53,930 nucleotides of DNA from CAYPHA01 sp964410215. GTDB taxonomy: Bacteria; Calditrichota; Calditrichia; Calditrichales; CAYPHA01. The stretch spans positions 1-53,930 of the forward strand of contig CAYPHA010000030.1 of the NCBI GenBank assembly GCA_964410215.1, given 5' to 3'. Positions 43,845 through 52,900 of this stretch are shown piece after piece; the first letter of the stretch is position 1; every line of letters begins with the position of its first letter. Below the pieces are notes generated by a model, which was not told the origin of the DNA, made no database searches, and saw only the letters and a program-made list of their open reading frames with translations. The translations under genes and the position numbers were made by a program.

Positions 43845-45008
43845 ATGAAAACACCAAAATCTATTTCAATTTTATCTGCTCTCTTTATTATAATGATCCC
43901 ATATTTATCTCTAATCAATGCCACGGAAACCCGTGTTGGCTCAATGGGGGGTGTCGGTTTCTTTATCAGGGACAACTCGAACGTATTCGTTTTTCCGGGA
44001 ACGGTTTTCCAATATGGAGGGCAGGTTATTTCAGAACTGCGCTCAAAAAACAATGACCAGCTTTATTCTATCGGCGTCCATTTACCAGTTAATGACGCAT
44101 CCGTGCTGGGACTTCACTTAAACCGACCGATAACCTTGGAAATTCCTGCAGAAGTTTCCAATTCCTATACGGTTCGCCTGGATCGTTCAACCGACATTTT
44201 CTATGGCAAACGCTCCGGAGATGTGGATCTGGGTCTGAAATTTACAGTGGGAATGGATTCCGATGAAGAAAAAGAAGGTTCCGCGACGCAAAAACAATCA
44301 GCCCGCTATTTTGGCATAGCAGGTGGTTTATCGAGTGAGACTACAGATATTGGACTTTTCGTTGATATTCCCATGTTAAGCTGGGAATATGAGAAACAGT
44401 CACGTGATTGGGGTGGTTATGGACTTGGCATCAATGCTCGGCTCTTCAGCAACCAGAGCGGCAGACCATTGCAGTTTGTTCCACTGGGTGTTCTCTATTA
44501 TGGTACTACCAGTATCGAATTTGATTCTGGAGTGACGGGTGCGGAAAAGGACAAAACGGATTTCGGAATACTTAATGCCGCTATTGGAATTGGAATGAAT
44601 TATAAAATCAGTGAAAGCAATATGGTCATCTTAGGTATTGAAGTATTCGGCATTTCCAAGCTCAGTGAAGATATCAAGGAAGGTTCGGAACGGACTATGA
44701 CGACACGCACGTTACCAGGTTTATATCTCGGTGTGGAATCAAATATCAAGTCCTGGTTAATTGGTCGGTTGGGTGCTGCTCAGGTCCACCAGCAATACAT
44801 TACTACAACAAAACCCCAACAAGGTTCTGAAATAGAGGAATCCTTCTATTCCAGTGAATTCAAACTAACGTTTGGAATGGCACTTATTTTTGGCAGCTTT
44901 ACACTGGATGCTTCCATTAATGAAGGCATTCTGTTTGATGGTCCGAACATCATTAGCGGATCGAATGAAGCCCTTTCCAATCAGCTTTCGATTACATATC
45001 AGTTTTAA
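43845..45008 (+). CDS. outer-membrane beta-barrel protein of unknown function
   Basis: A 387-residue exported protein: signal SILSALFIIMIPYLSLINA, then ETRVGSMGGVGFFIRDNSN, an opening seen in FCB outer-membrane barrels. The rest alternates amphipathic strands (IGVHLPVNDASVLGLHL, YFGIAGGLSSETTDIGLFV, LYLGVESNIKSWLIGRLG) and ends QLSITYQF with a terminal Phe, the outer-membrane barrel signal. The ATG at 43845 has CGGAGA upstream. Downstream by 20 nt is a small lipoprotein on the same strand, so the two form a likely operon. It is of the same general class as the DUF5723 protein at 11686, with no close sequence match visible. It may be a porin or a secretion-associated barrel. Confidence 0.75.
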   Translation: MKTPKSISILSALFIIMIPYLSLINATETRVGSMGGVGFFIRDNSNVFVFPGTVFQYGGQVISELRSKNNDQLYSIGVHLPVNDASVLGLHLNRPITLEIPAEVSNSYTVRLDRSTDIFYGKRSGDVDLGLKFTVGMDSDEEKEGSATQKQSARYFGIAGGLSSETTDIGLFVDIPMLSWEYEKQSRDWGGYGLGINARLFSNQSGRPLQFVPLGVLYYGTTSIEFDSGVTGAEKDKTDFGILNAAIGIGMNYKISESNMVILGIEVFGISKLSEDIKEGSERTMTTRTLPGLYLGVESNIKSWLIGRLGAAQVHQQYITTTKPQQGSEIEESFYSSEFKLTFGMALIFGSFTLDASINEGILFDGPNIISGSNEALSNQLSITYQF

Positions 45009-45028
45009 TTAAAAGGAGGTTGTTTATA

Positions 45029-45466
45029 ATGAAAACTTTTAAAATATTTCTCGCGTTCACTTTTCTCCTTTCCCTGCTGTTCCTGCAATGTGCAAAACTG
45101 GGTGGAACGGATCCCTTAGGTGTGACAGGGGGTAGCAAATCGGGTTACGGAAATTTGAACGACATCTTCGGTTCCGGATCGGGTTCCGGATCAGGTTCCG
45201 GATCGAATGAGAGCCTGATCGGCTCATGGAGGCATGAATATGACGTTGATGACTATGAGATCATTACATTTAACAGCAATGGATCTTTTCAATTATACAT
45301 ATATGAAGAAGGATATACGAATACGATTAATGGCACTTATAGTGTTTCAGGCAATCAACTGACACTGTTTATCCAGGGTGAAACAATTGTTCTGACCTTT
45401 TCCTTATCCGGTGACCAACTCACACTTTATTTTCAGAACGATACCACCGTATATTATCGTGAATAG
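45029..45466 (+). CDS. small lipoprotein with Ser-Gly linker and lipocalin-like domain
   Basis: A 145-residue lipoprotein (Cys21 in LLSLLFLQC) with a strong AAAGGAGG ribosome site. Residues ~48-57 are a pure (Ser-Gly)n linker encoded by a 12-bp tandem repeat. The C-terminal ~80 residues (LIGSWRHEYDVDDYEIITFN ... NGTYSVSGNQLTLFIQG) are the repeated-strand pattern of lipocalin-like/DUF5640 domains: GxW start, then short strands with 'G.y...g..l.l'. Such domains bind small lipophilic molecules or act as small surface barrels. It probably shares a transcript with the barrel gene upstream and is ended by the terminator at 45490. Confidence 0.8.
   Translation: MKTFKIFLAFTFLLSLLFLQCAKLGGTDPLGVTGGSKSGYGNLNDIFGSGSGSGSGSGSNESLIGSWRHEYDVDDYEIITFNSNGSFQLYIYEEGYTNTINGTYSVSGNQLTLFIQGETIVLTFSLSGDQLTLYFQNDTTVYYRE
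45170..45205 (+). repeat. three tandem copies of a 12-bp unit
   Basis: Unit GGTTCCGGATCN, three times in frame, coding Gly-Ser-Gly-Ser. Copy number could change by slippage and would only alter linker length. Confidence 0.9.
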
Positions 45467-45489
45467 ATCTTAAGATATCTTCTTGAGAG

Positions 45490-45540
45490 AAAGGGAGGTA
45501 TAAGTCATAATCGGCGAATTAAATGTATCCTCCCTTTTTT
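45490..45540 (+). terminator. intrinsic terminator
   Basis: AAAGGGAGG pairs with CCTCCCTTT around a ~30-nt loop, with a run of T at the 3' side. It closes the barrel-lipoprotein operon. Confidence 0.7.
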
Positions 45541-45623
45541 CTCCTCTTGCATTTCTCATATTTCAAAGTTGTTATACACATAAATTTATTTTATTTTATA
45601 AAAATGAATTCAATCTGATTGCC

Positions 45624-46439
45624 ATGTCAAAAAAAGTCAGCGTCTTAAGGATTCGCCTCCACGAAATTATCTTCGAGGCGGACACCCGTCTCGGAAAACT
45701 GTTCGACCTGCTGCTCATCCTGAGCATTTTCATCAGTGTGCTGGTTGTCATGCTGGATAGTGTCGCATCCCTGCACGCTGCCTACGGCACCCTGTTCTAC
45801 GCCCTCGAATGGTTCTTCACCATCCTGTTCACCATCGAATATATCCTTCGGCTTGTCTCCGTGGGACGCCCCTGGATGTATGCCAAAAGCTTTTTCGGTA
45901 TCGTCGACCTGCTGGCCGTTCTGCCAACCTATCTGAGTCTTCTGTTTCCGGGCAGCCAGTATCTGATTGTGATCCGGTTGCTGCGCGTGCTGCGTATTTT
46001 CCGGGTCCTGAAACTTGTTCAGTATATTGATGAATCACGCCTGCTCTTAAAGGCCCTCAGGGCAAGTCGCCGAAAAATCACCGTATTCCTGTTCACCGTG
46101 CTTACACTTGTCATTATTTTCGGCTCGCTGATGTACGTCATCGAAGGTGAGCCCAACGGATTTACCAATATTCCACGCAGCATTTACTGGGCGATCGTGA
46201 CACTTACAACCGTCGGATATGGCGACATCTCCCCGCAAACCGGTCTTGGCCAGGCCTTTTCCGCTGTCATCATGATCCTGGGCTATGGCATCATCGCCGT
46301 TCCAACCGGTATCGTGACCGTGGAAATGTCCAATATTGCCTCTAAAAAGACCGTCAGCACCCAGGCCTGCCCGCAATGCAGCATGGAAGGACATGACGAT
46401 GACGCGGAATACTGTAAATTCTGCGGATCAAAATTATAA
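45624..46439 (+). CDS. voltage-gated-type potassium channel with C-terminal zinc ribbon
   Basis: A 271-residue inner-membrane channel subunit with six membrane segments. S4 carries evenly spaced arginines (VIRLLRVLRIFRVLKLV), indicating a voltage sensor. The pore loop TTVGYGD at residues 195-201 is the K+ selectivity filter. After S6 a short tail ends in a zinc ribbon, CPQC (~249) and CKFCG (~265). Most short Kv-like bacterial channels lack such a ribbon; it could be a cytoplasmic contact or metal-sensing tail (inference). The start at 45624 has no clear ribosome site, but the first residues (MSKKVSVLRIRLHEIIF) fit an N terminus. It is monocistronic. Confidence 0.93.
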   Translation: MSKKVSVLRIRLHEIIFEADTRLGKLFDLLLILSIFISVLVVMLDSVASLHAAYGTLFYALEWFFTILFTIEYILRLVSVGRPWMYAKSFFGIVDLLAVLPTYLSLLFPGSQYLIVIRLLRVLRIFRVLKLVQYIDESRLLLKALRASRRKITVFLFTVLTLVIIFGSLMYVIEGEPNGFTNIPRSIYWAIVTLTTVGYGDISPQTGLGQAFSAVIMILGYGIIAVPTGIVTVEMSNIASKKTVSTQACPQCSMEGHDDDAEYCKFCGSKL

Positions 46440-46441
46440 AA

Positions 46442-46519
46442 GTGCATGACACCGAAGGGCACTTATTGTCAAAGACCTACTGACTTGAAGGTGGGATAAG
46501 TGATGAAAGTGTCATGCAC
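46442..46519. other. nested hairpin structure: riboswitch-like RNA, MITE or attenuator
   Basis: The outer arms GTGCATGACAC (46442-46452) and GTGTCATGCAC (46509-46519) are perfectly complementary over 11 bp. Inside, CACTTAT (46460-46466) pairs with ATAAGTG (46496-46502), and within that CCTAC (46476-46480) pairs with GTGGG (46491-46495) with one G-U pair. P2 and P3 are contiguous on the 3' side, as in stacked RNA helices. No T run follows, so it is a poor terminator. It begins 2 nt after the K+ channel stop and could also be a small palindromic mobile remnant. I match it to no known riboswitch. Confidence 0.5.
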
Positions 46520-46670
46520 AGGGGTTTCGTCTCGTATTTACCAAGATGGAAAAGAACATTCAATGATCTATGAGCCGCCGGCTCTGTCATTCGGATCATC
46601 TGTAAATATGCCGATTGACCGGCAGGCGGTCTGTAACATACAATCATTTTAGTATTCTGTATATATGATG

Positions 46671-46723
46671 CAGAAAGTTTTTAAATTCCATAAAAATAAT
46701 TTGAAATAATTTGAAACTTTCTG
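46671..46723. repeat. inverted repeat upstream of the SpoIIE-type phosphatase gene
   Basis: CAGAAAGTTT (46671-46680) and AAACTTTCTG (46714-46723) flank 33 A/T-rich bases that contain a tandem copy of ATAATTTGAA. It ends about 50 nt before the TTG start, so a regulator-binding site or promoter-linked hairpin is possible. Confidence 0.5.
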
Positions 46724-46775
46724 TATTTATCTCCCTACTATTCTAATTATACTGGTTTTTAGCACTGAGGTTTTC

Positions 46776-49370
46776 TTGGAAACGTCGATTTTCAGAGTCC
46801 AGAAACGCTTTGAATCCTTCTGGCATGATCAGGCATCCGGCTTTTTGCGGTCTCCCCGGTTTATCATTACGACAATCCTCTGGTTTCTGTCGTTCGGCAT
46901 TATGGTCCTGTTCCTGGAAAACAACTTCGCCTACAGTTTTTTATTTACCGGTATCTCCATGGTCTTCTGGTTCCTGCTGAACCGGGATGTATTCCGCCAC
47001 CTCCGGCCTCCCACGGAACTGATTATCCTGATTTTTATTTCGTTTTATGCCATTGAAATTGTTATTTACAAGCTGGCCTTTGATCCGGCAGCCCTTGCGA
47101 TCAGTTCGGGCATTATTCTTGCGGTTTTTCAGTACATTACACTGACTTTTCTGGTCCTGTTATTCGGATTCATTCTGATCGACAATAATGAGCGTAAACA
47201 ATCGGTACTGATCTTCTATATCATTATGGGAATTGTTGCCCATTTTTACATTTTCTATGGCGGTACATACCTTTATTTCCTGTTTCAGGTAATCCTGTTT
47301 TTCAGTTTGTTTAAACGGACGACATGGCTTGAGAAGCTGACCCGAACCGAGCTCTGGCTCTATCTCATCTTTTTTGTAGCACTCTACTATTTTCACGGTA
47401 CACTGCCCATATCTGCTTATTCACAGAGAACAGAGCTGGGTGACAGCCTGATCTGGATGACCGGTCCGCTCTATGTTTCCAAACTATACCGTTTATACCT
47501 GCTGGCCATGATCGTGAAGGCACCGGTAATTTTAATCTATAATCATGCCGCCCTGGCACGTAAGCTGCGCATGTCGGCACTTTTCCAGTCGACCGTCCCA
47601 CAGTTCTTTCAGTTTATCCTGTTACTGGTCATATTTTTTCTATTCATATCGGGCTGGCAGGCACAAAACCTGAGAATGGCCATTTATAATACCATTGAAA
47701 ATATCAGGCAGGATACGGCACCGGCTGATCTTACCTGGTACCGGATTCCCTATGAGGACAAAAAAGGTGATCTTCTCCATATCCCCGGTTGCTATCCGCA
47801 ACGCATCGAACGCATCCTGCCTTCCCTGGCAGCCGTGCGATTTGAATGCCATGGAGATGAACAGGAAAGCACTACGGATCATGACGCGTATTTTCTTATT
47901 TCCCGGGAAAAGAACAGTCAGTCCGATGAGCTCCTGCTCCTGCGTTTTGACAAGGCCTTGTTGAACACGGTAACCCGCAACCTGAACCTGCTTGCCGGCA
48001 GTCATATATCGGGATATGCGGAGGCTCCCGATGAATGGCAAACCAGGCTGTATGATCTGGATTTCTGGCAGCGGGACGACCGCATCAAGATTTACCCGTT
48101 TGTATTCCATTCCTCTGATCATCCGGATGCATTGGAATATAAGTTAAAGGATATCACCGGTACGGATCAGAGTTTTATACTCAATTTCATCGAAAAGGTC
48201 TTTGGTCAGTATAAAATAATTACCGGAAGAATCTTCATGCCTGTATTAAATCATGACCGGACCGATCATTATTTTTTAATGGACCTAGTAGCGCCGTTGC
48301 AGGCCCAGTCTCTCTCTTCCCCCATGCTGCGCATGTTCCTGCTGCTTGTCGGGTTATATTTTCTGTTCAACATGTTCGTATTGCAGCGCGTTATTCAATT
48401 CGGTGAACAGATCAATCAGATCATCGTGCGGAAATTCAGTCAGTTACAGGCGGGTATCCGGGAAATTTCGACAGGCAACCTGGATTACCAGGTATCCATT
48501 GACGGAGAAGATGAATTCGTCGAATTAGCTCAGCGTTTTAATTACATGAGAAGACAGTTGAAGCAGTCGATGGAGGAATCGAAGGAGCGGGAGCGGCTCG
48601 ACCAGGAATTAAAAATTGCCCGTGATGTGCAGTTCAGTTTTCTTCCCGCCACATTACCGGATGTTCCCGGATTTAATACGGTTGCTTCCCTGAAAACGGC
48701 TCAGGAAGTCAGCGGTGATTTTTATGACCTCATCAAAGTCAATGAAACCCGGTATATTTTCACCATCGGCGATGTGTCCGGGAAGGGTTCCTCGGCCGCT
48801 TTCTACATGGCCCAGATGATCAGTCTGCTGCGTTTTTCCCTTCAGTTCACCGAGGAGCCGGAAGACATCGCCGTGCGCATCAATGAATACTTCACACGTC
48901 ATACTTTGGATCGACAGGTATTCATTACGGCGATCATCGGAAGGATCGATACGGAAGAAAACCGTATCAGACTCGTACGTGCCGGTCACACATCTCCGAT
49001 ACTGATTAGCGATCATGGTAAGAAGGAAGTTAAAGAAATCGATTCCGGCGGCATGGCCATTGGTCTCACCTCTTCCGGTGCATTGTTTAAGGAACAACTG
49101 GTTCCTATGGAAATGAATCTGGACCAGGGTGAAATACTGTTCCTCTACACGGACGGCGTCACCGAGGCTCAGATCGATCAGGATGACGGCGAAACCCGCA
49201 TCTTCGGTGAAGAACGCCTCCTGGAATTTCTGGCCAGCCACAGCAACACAGACATTCACCGGATTCACGCGCGTTTACTGGAAAACCTTGAGGCTTTTTA
49301 CGGCGGAACACCGCGGATGGATGATCAGACCATGCTGTTGTTGCAGCGGGCTACGGTTCCGGCCGGTTGA
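46776..49370 (+). CDS. membrane protein with HAMP and SpoIIE-type PP2C phosphatase domain
   Basis: An 864-residue protein. The N-terminal half has about eight or more membrane segments (FIITTILWFLSFGIMVLFL, FLFTGISMVFWFLLN ...) and an extracytoplasmic region (~320-500). One more membrane segment (~510-530) leads into HAMP (~540-600, 'VELAQRFNYMRRQL') and a short coiled coil. The PP2C/SpoIIE domain (~625-860) keeps its metal-binding acids: VSGDFYDLIKV, IGDVSGKGSSAAFYMA, FLYTDGVTEAQ and MDDQTMLL. It would dephosphorylate a Ser/Thr phosphoprotein, typically an anti-anti-sigma STAS protein; none is nearby. The start is a TTG, with GAGG 7 nt upstream and no better ATG. It is monocistronic, followed by the regulatory-RNA region. 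Confidence 0.92.
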   Translation: METSIFRVQKRFESFWHDQASGFLRSPRFIITTILWFLSFGIMVLFLENNFAYSFLFTGISMVFWFLLNRDVFRHLRPPTELIILIFISFYAIEIVIYKLAFDPAALAISSGIILAVFQYITLTFLVLLFGFILIDNNERKQSVLIFYIIMGIVAHFYIFYGGTYLYFLFQVILFFSLFKRTTWLEKLTRTELWLYLIFFVALYYFHGTLPISAYSQRTELGDSLIWMTGPLYVSKLYRLYLLAMIVKAPVILIYNHAALARKLRMSALFQSTVPQFFQFILLLVIFFLFISGWQAQNLRMAIYNTIENIRQDTAPADLTWYRIPYEDKKGDLLHIPGCYPQRIERILPSLAAVRFECHGDEQESTTDHDAYFLISREKNSQSDELLLLRFDKALLNTVTRNLNLLAGSHISGYAEAPDEWQTRLYDLDFWQRDDRIKIYPFVFHSSDHPDALEYKLKDITGTDQSFILNFIEKVFGQYKIITGRIFMPVLNHDRTDHYFLMDLVAPLQAQSLSSPMLRMFLLLVGLYFLFNMFVLQRVIQFGEQINQIIVRKFSQLQAGIREISTGNLDYQVSIDGEDEFVELAQRFNYMRRQLKQSMEESKERERLDQELKIARDVQFSFLPATLPDVPGFNTVASLKTAQEVSGDFYDLIKVNETRYIFTIGDVSGKGSSAAFYMAQMISLLRFSLQFTEEPEDIAVRINEYFTRHTLDRQVFITAIIGRIDTEENRIRLVRAGHTSPILISDHGKKEVKEIDSGGMAIGLTSSGALFKEQLVPMEMNLDQGEILFLYTDGVTEAQIDQDDGETRIFGEERLLEFLASHSNTDIHRIHARLLENLEAFYGGTPRMDDQTMLLLQRATVPAG

Positions 49371-49468
49371 TCGTAACCGACAACCTCGCAGTCATTGTCA
49401 AAAGAACCAGCACACCCGTACACCAGTGCACAATTATTCGTCACCTGTTTTAATTCGCGTCATTTTTA

Positions 49469-49495
49469 TACACCATCTGTAAAGAATGCCGATAA
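49469..49495 (+). promoter_or_regulatory. sigma-28 (FliA)-like promoter upstream of the RNA
   Basis: TACA, 15 nt, then GCCGATAA, which is a perfect -10 for FliA (consensus TAAA-N15-GCCGATAA) with one mismatch in the -35 core. Start expected near 49503, so the transcript would run into the candidate RNA. Confidence 0.45.
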
Positions 49496-49541
49496 GCCTA
49501 ACCCGAACATAAATTGAGACTTAACGAAAATCGCGAATTAC

Positions 49542-49556
49542 TGGCATGATTCTTGT
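49542..49556 (+). promoter_or_regulatory. sigma-54-like promoter
   Basis: TGGCATGATTCTTGT matches TGGCACG-N4-TTGC with exact spacing and two changes (C to T at both -24 and -12 side). Transcription should start about 12 nt later, at ~49567, just before the first hairpin. A sigma-54 promoter needs an enhancer-binding activator; no site for one is recognisable. Confidence 0.6.
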
Positions 49557-49566
49557 GGTATAAACC

Positions 49567-49695
49567 GGCAGGACAGGAAGTCCGCAGGAACAGGGACGTT
49601 CTGAAGAACAGGAATGTTCACTCTTGGTGATTTCTCCTTAAGCAGGGAATAAGTCACACAGGGATTGTAAAGCCGGCTATAAGCCGGCTTTTTTA
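49567..49695 (+). ncRNA. candidate CsrA-sequestering regulatory RNA (CsrB/RsmZ-like)
   Basis: A noncoding stretch of ~130 nt between a sigma-54-like promoter and an intrinsic terminator. It contains five small hairpins, each with a GGA in the loop. They are: GGAC-AGGAA-GTCC (49571-49583); GAAC-AGGGAC-GTTC (49588-49601); GAAC-AGGAAT-GTTC (49606-49619); CTTA-AGCAGGGAA-TAAG (49637-49653); and ACA-CAGGGAT-TGT (49656-49668). The third and fifth fit the CsrA high-affinity motif (R)UACARGGAUGU best. Such multiplicity of loop GGA is the hallmark of RNAs that titrate CsrA/RsmA. It does not look like a coding sequence. CsrA itself is not in the window, so function is inferred. Exact ends are predicted only. 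Confidence 0.7.
49670..49694 (+). terminator. intrinsic terminator of the candidate RNA
   Basis: AAGCCGGCT and AGCCGGCTT form a perfect 9-bp GC-rich stem around ATA, with TTTT continuing the 3' arm. It is a strong rho-independent terminator directly after the fifth hairpin. Confidence 0.9.
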
Positions 49696-49696
49696 A

Positions 49697-49999
49697 TAGT
49701 ACGGTGCCGCTGTCTTTTTTTCGGGGGACATTCAGGTAAACGATTAGAACCTGCCAATCCGTGAATTATTACGTTGCTTCATGAAACGTAAATAAGTCGG
49801 GGTTATAACGTACTTTATTGTTTTCCTTCTGATTATTTGGTAAACTAGCTATACGTCATAGTATTCAGGAGCAAATAAATACCCAAACATCACCTTATTG
49901 CAGCTATAATCGAACGCTAGGACGATTCGTCTTTCGCCTTTTATCCTGAAATTGATGTGCTCAGTCAGGGCTAGAGTATTGAAGAAGCGGGAGGTTTTC
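49697..49999. other. 300-bp intergenic, no gene seen
   Basis: AT-rich sequence with no convincing gene, repeat or promoter motif that I can name. It must carry the promoter of the following cargo gene. Confidence 0.5.
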
Positions 50000-52900
50000 A
50001 TGAAAAAATTAAGCATTCTCAATGTTCTATTTTGGGCAGTAATTGTATTCATAGTTCCACCCTTCAGTCTTCTTTCTCAAAACGGGGAAATCCAGATCAC
50101 CACAAACGAATCCAGTCAAATCAATCCAGTCATTTACGATTCATTGATTGTCTGGATGGATTTAAGACATCAGAGCGGATTCACGCCTGATGCGAAAATC
50201 TACATGTACAATCTCACAACCGAAATGGAATCCGTTGTCGATTATTTCCCTTATCATCAGTCTTCACCAGATGTTTGGCAACATCGAATTGTCTGGCAGG
50301 AACGCAATAATATTTATATGTATGATTTGCTTCAGGGTGAAAATATTACCATTTGCAGTGCCTCCGGTACGCAAAGTTTTCCCAAAATTGACGGGAACTA
50401 TATTGTCTGGCACGATGACCGCAGCAGTTCGAATACTGATATTTATCTTTTTGATATTGCCGGTGATTCCATAGTGCAAATAACCGATGATACGGAAATC
50501 AGACAGGAATATCCTGATGTATCCGGAAATCTGGTTATTTGGCTTCAAAATGACAGCCTGTATGTTCACGACCTTGCTGAAGGAACCACATCTCCCGTTC
50601 ACACTGAATATGAGCCTCAGGACCCGGCAATTTCGGGTAAAAATATTGTTTACCGCTGTCATACAGATGAAAACTATCAGATATTTGTATATAATTTGGA
50701 AACCGGCCTGGAACAACAGATTACCAAAGGAAATTACCTGCACATGAATCCCGCCATATCAACCGCCGGAATCGTCTGGGAAGATTATCGTGACAGTCCG
50801 GATGCTTTTTCAAATCCCGATTTGTATTTATACGATTTATCAACCAGTATTGAAAAACCCGTTTGCACGACCGATTCAAGGCAAACCCTCCCGGCTATCT
50901 GGGGAAATCGTATAGTCTGGACAGACGACCGGAATGGAAACAACGACATTTACATGACAGAATATGAAATTCCGGCCGGCGCGGATCTTGAAGTGAGAAT
51001 AACGGATGATCCGGATCCCGTTGAAGCAGGTTATTATGTAAATTTTACACTCGAAGTGACAAACGGTGGACCGCAAGAGGCGACAAATGTAATACTCGAT
51101 GTGTTATTACCGGGCAATTTGGAATTCCGTTCCATTGCTTCATCGCAGGGGGATTGCAGCCAGTTTGCTTCAACCGGATCCTGCGAAATAGGTGATTTAC
51201 TCAAAGGTGAAACCGCTGTAATTACATTAATAGCAATTGCCGGCGGCCTGGACGCCGTCAATACGAATGCAACGGTGGCCTCTGATTTAGAAGATCCCAA
51301 TCCCGCTAATAATTCTGTTATGGAAAACACGATTGTCAGCCAATTGGCCCGGAAGTATATCAGCCGCGGCTGGTTCCCCCACATTACTCTCGATCTAATG
51401 GATACTCCTCATTTGAGTTACACGTACAAATGGTACGAATGTTATCTTCACTATGAAAATACGGTTGAAGGGGTCGGAGGCGATGATATCAAGCACGCCT
51501 GGAATGTGAATGGCACCTGGAACAAAGAAATCGTATACGACGGCAGGTGGTACTCAATCACTCCACCTATCCCGACCAAGCACATTGATTTGCTTGGAAG
51601 AAATTCGGATCTCACAATTGATAACAATAATATTACTCATGTCGTCTACGCTTATGAGCATACCCATTATTTTTCCGGAAATCCGATTGATAATCAGAGC
51701 TATATTATCAAATACAGGAAAAATGATGGCAATAGCTGGTCTTACCCGGAAGAATTAATGGAATTGCCGACCATTGTCGATCGCGTTCATTTTAGCAATG
51801 CCTATGGCGGACCCCGCGGTCTCTGGGCACCCAGTATTTTAACCGATAGCAACGGATATGTCCATATCATATTTATGGATTGCGGCGGTATAGCTTCCAA
51901 GGCACCAATATATTATCTGACCAATGTTTCCGGAGATTGGGTAATTACGACAATAGGAACTGCCTACGATTTTTTGGATATGGATATCGACAGCAATGAT
52001 CATTTGCATTTAAGTTATTACAGCACAGATGTTGGCGGCATCACCTATTTGACAAACAGTCCTGATGGTCAATGGCAATCTCCGGAACCTGTGGAAACCG
52101 ACTGGAGTGGAGTCCAATTAGAAGGTATGTGCACCGGGATTGCCTTAGATCCGTTGAATCGGCCGCATATCGTTTATGCCGGACAGACTGATCATAACAA
52201 TCTGGAAGACGTGAAATATGCCTGGAAAGATAATGGACAATGGTACAGCGAAAAGGTACACGAAGGTCTCAACCAAAGCGCACACAATGCCATCGCAGTA
52301 GATGATAATTCCAATCCACATTTGCTTTATTACAGTATGACAGACCAGCGGCTGGTATATGCTGTCAAATCCGGTGATAGCTGGTCAAAAAATATCCTTG
52401 ATGATGTCGGGCAAAGCTGGAATGATATTACTGTAACATCACAGGGAACGGCACATATCACATATACTAATAACCTTGTCGAAGAATCCGGCAAAATTTA
52501 TTATGCTACCAACCGGGAATTTATGGATAGTGACCTGGATGGTATCGCCGATAGCGATGAACAAGGGCCGGATGGCACAAATCCCGCTTATGACGGCGAT
52601 GGAAATGGTATCGCCGACTATCAGCAAAAGAATGCAGCTTCTTTTCATACATCTGATGGGCAAAATTATGTGACAATTGTATGCGATGATTTCCTGATTT
52701 TGAGTGATGTTTCATCAAGCAACAATCCCTCACCCAATGATGCGCCTGAAGGATTTGATTTTCCATTCGGTTCCTTCTCATTTACTATATTGGGGCTGAA
52801 TCCTGGCGATTCAACAATTGTGCAATTAATCTTATCAGAGGGTACCGAGCTTGATCATTTTTTTAAATATGGAGCCACACCTGACAGCATTTACGCGCAT

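Larger units (their letters stand above)
46440..46775. other. 336-bp intergenic with two strong inverted-repeat structures
   Basis: No gene is supported here. It holds a nested stem structure at 46442-46519 and an A/T-rich inverted repeat at 46671-46723, listed separately. A short hairpin GAGCC/GGCTC lies near 46572. Confidence 0.6.

Noticed and set aside
46442..46519. Known riboswitch class (c-di-GMP, TPP, cobalamin, purine, guanidine)
   Set aside because: None of the hallmark conserved sequences of these classes can be found in the loops.
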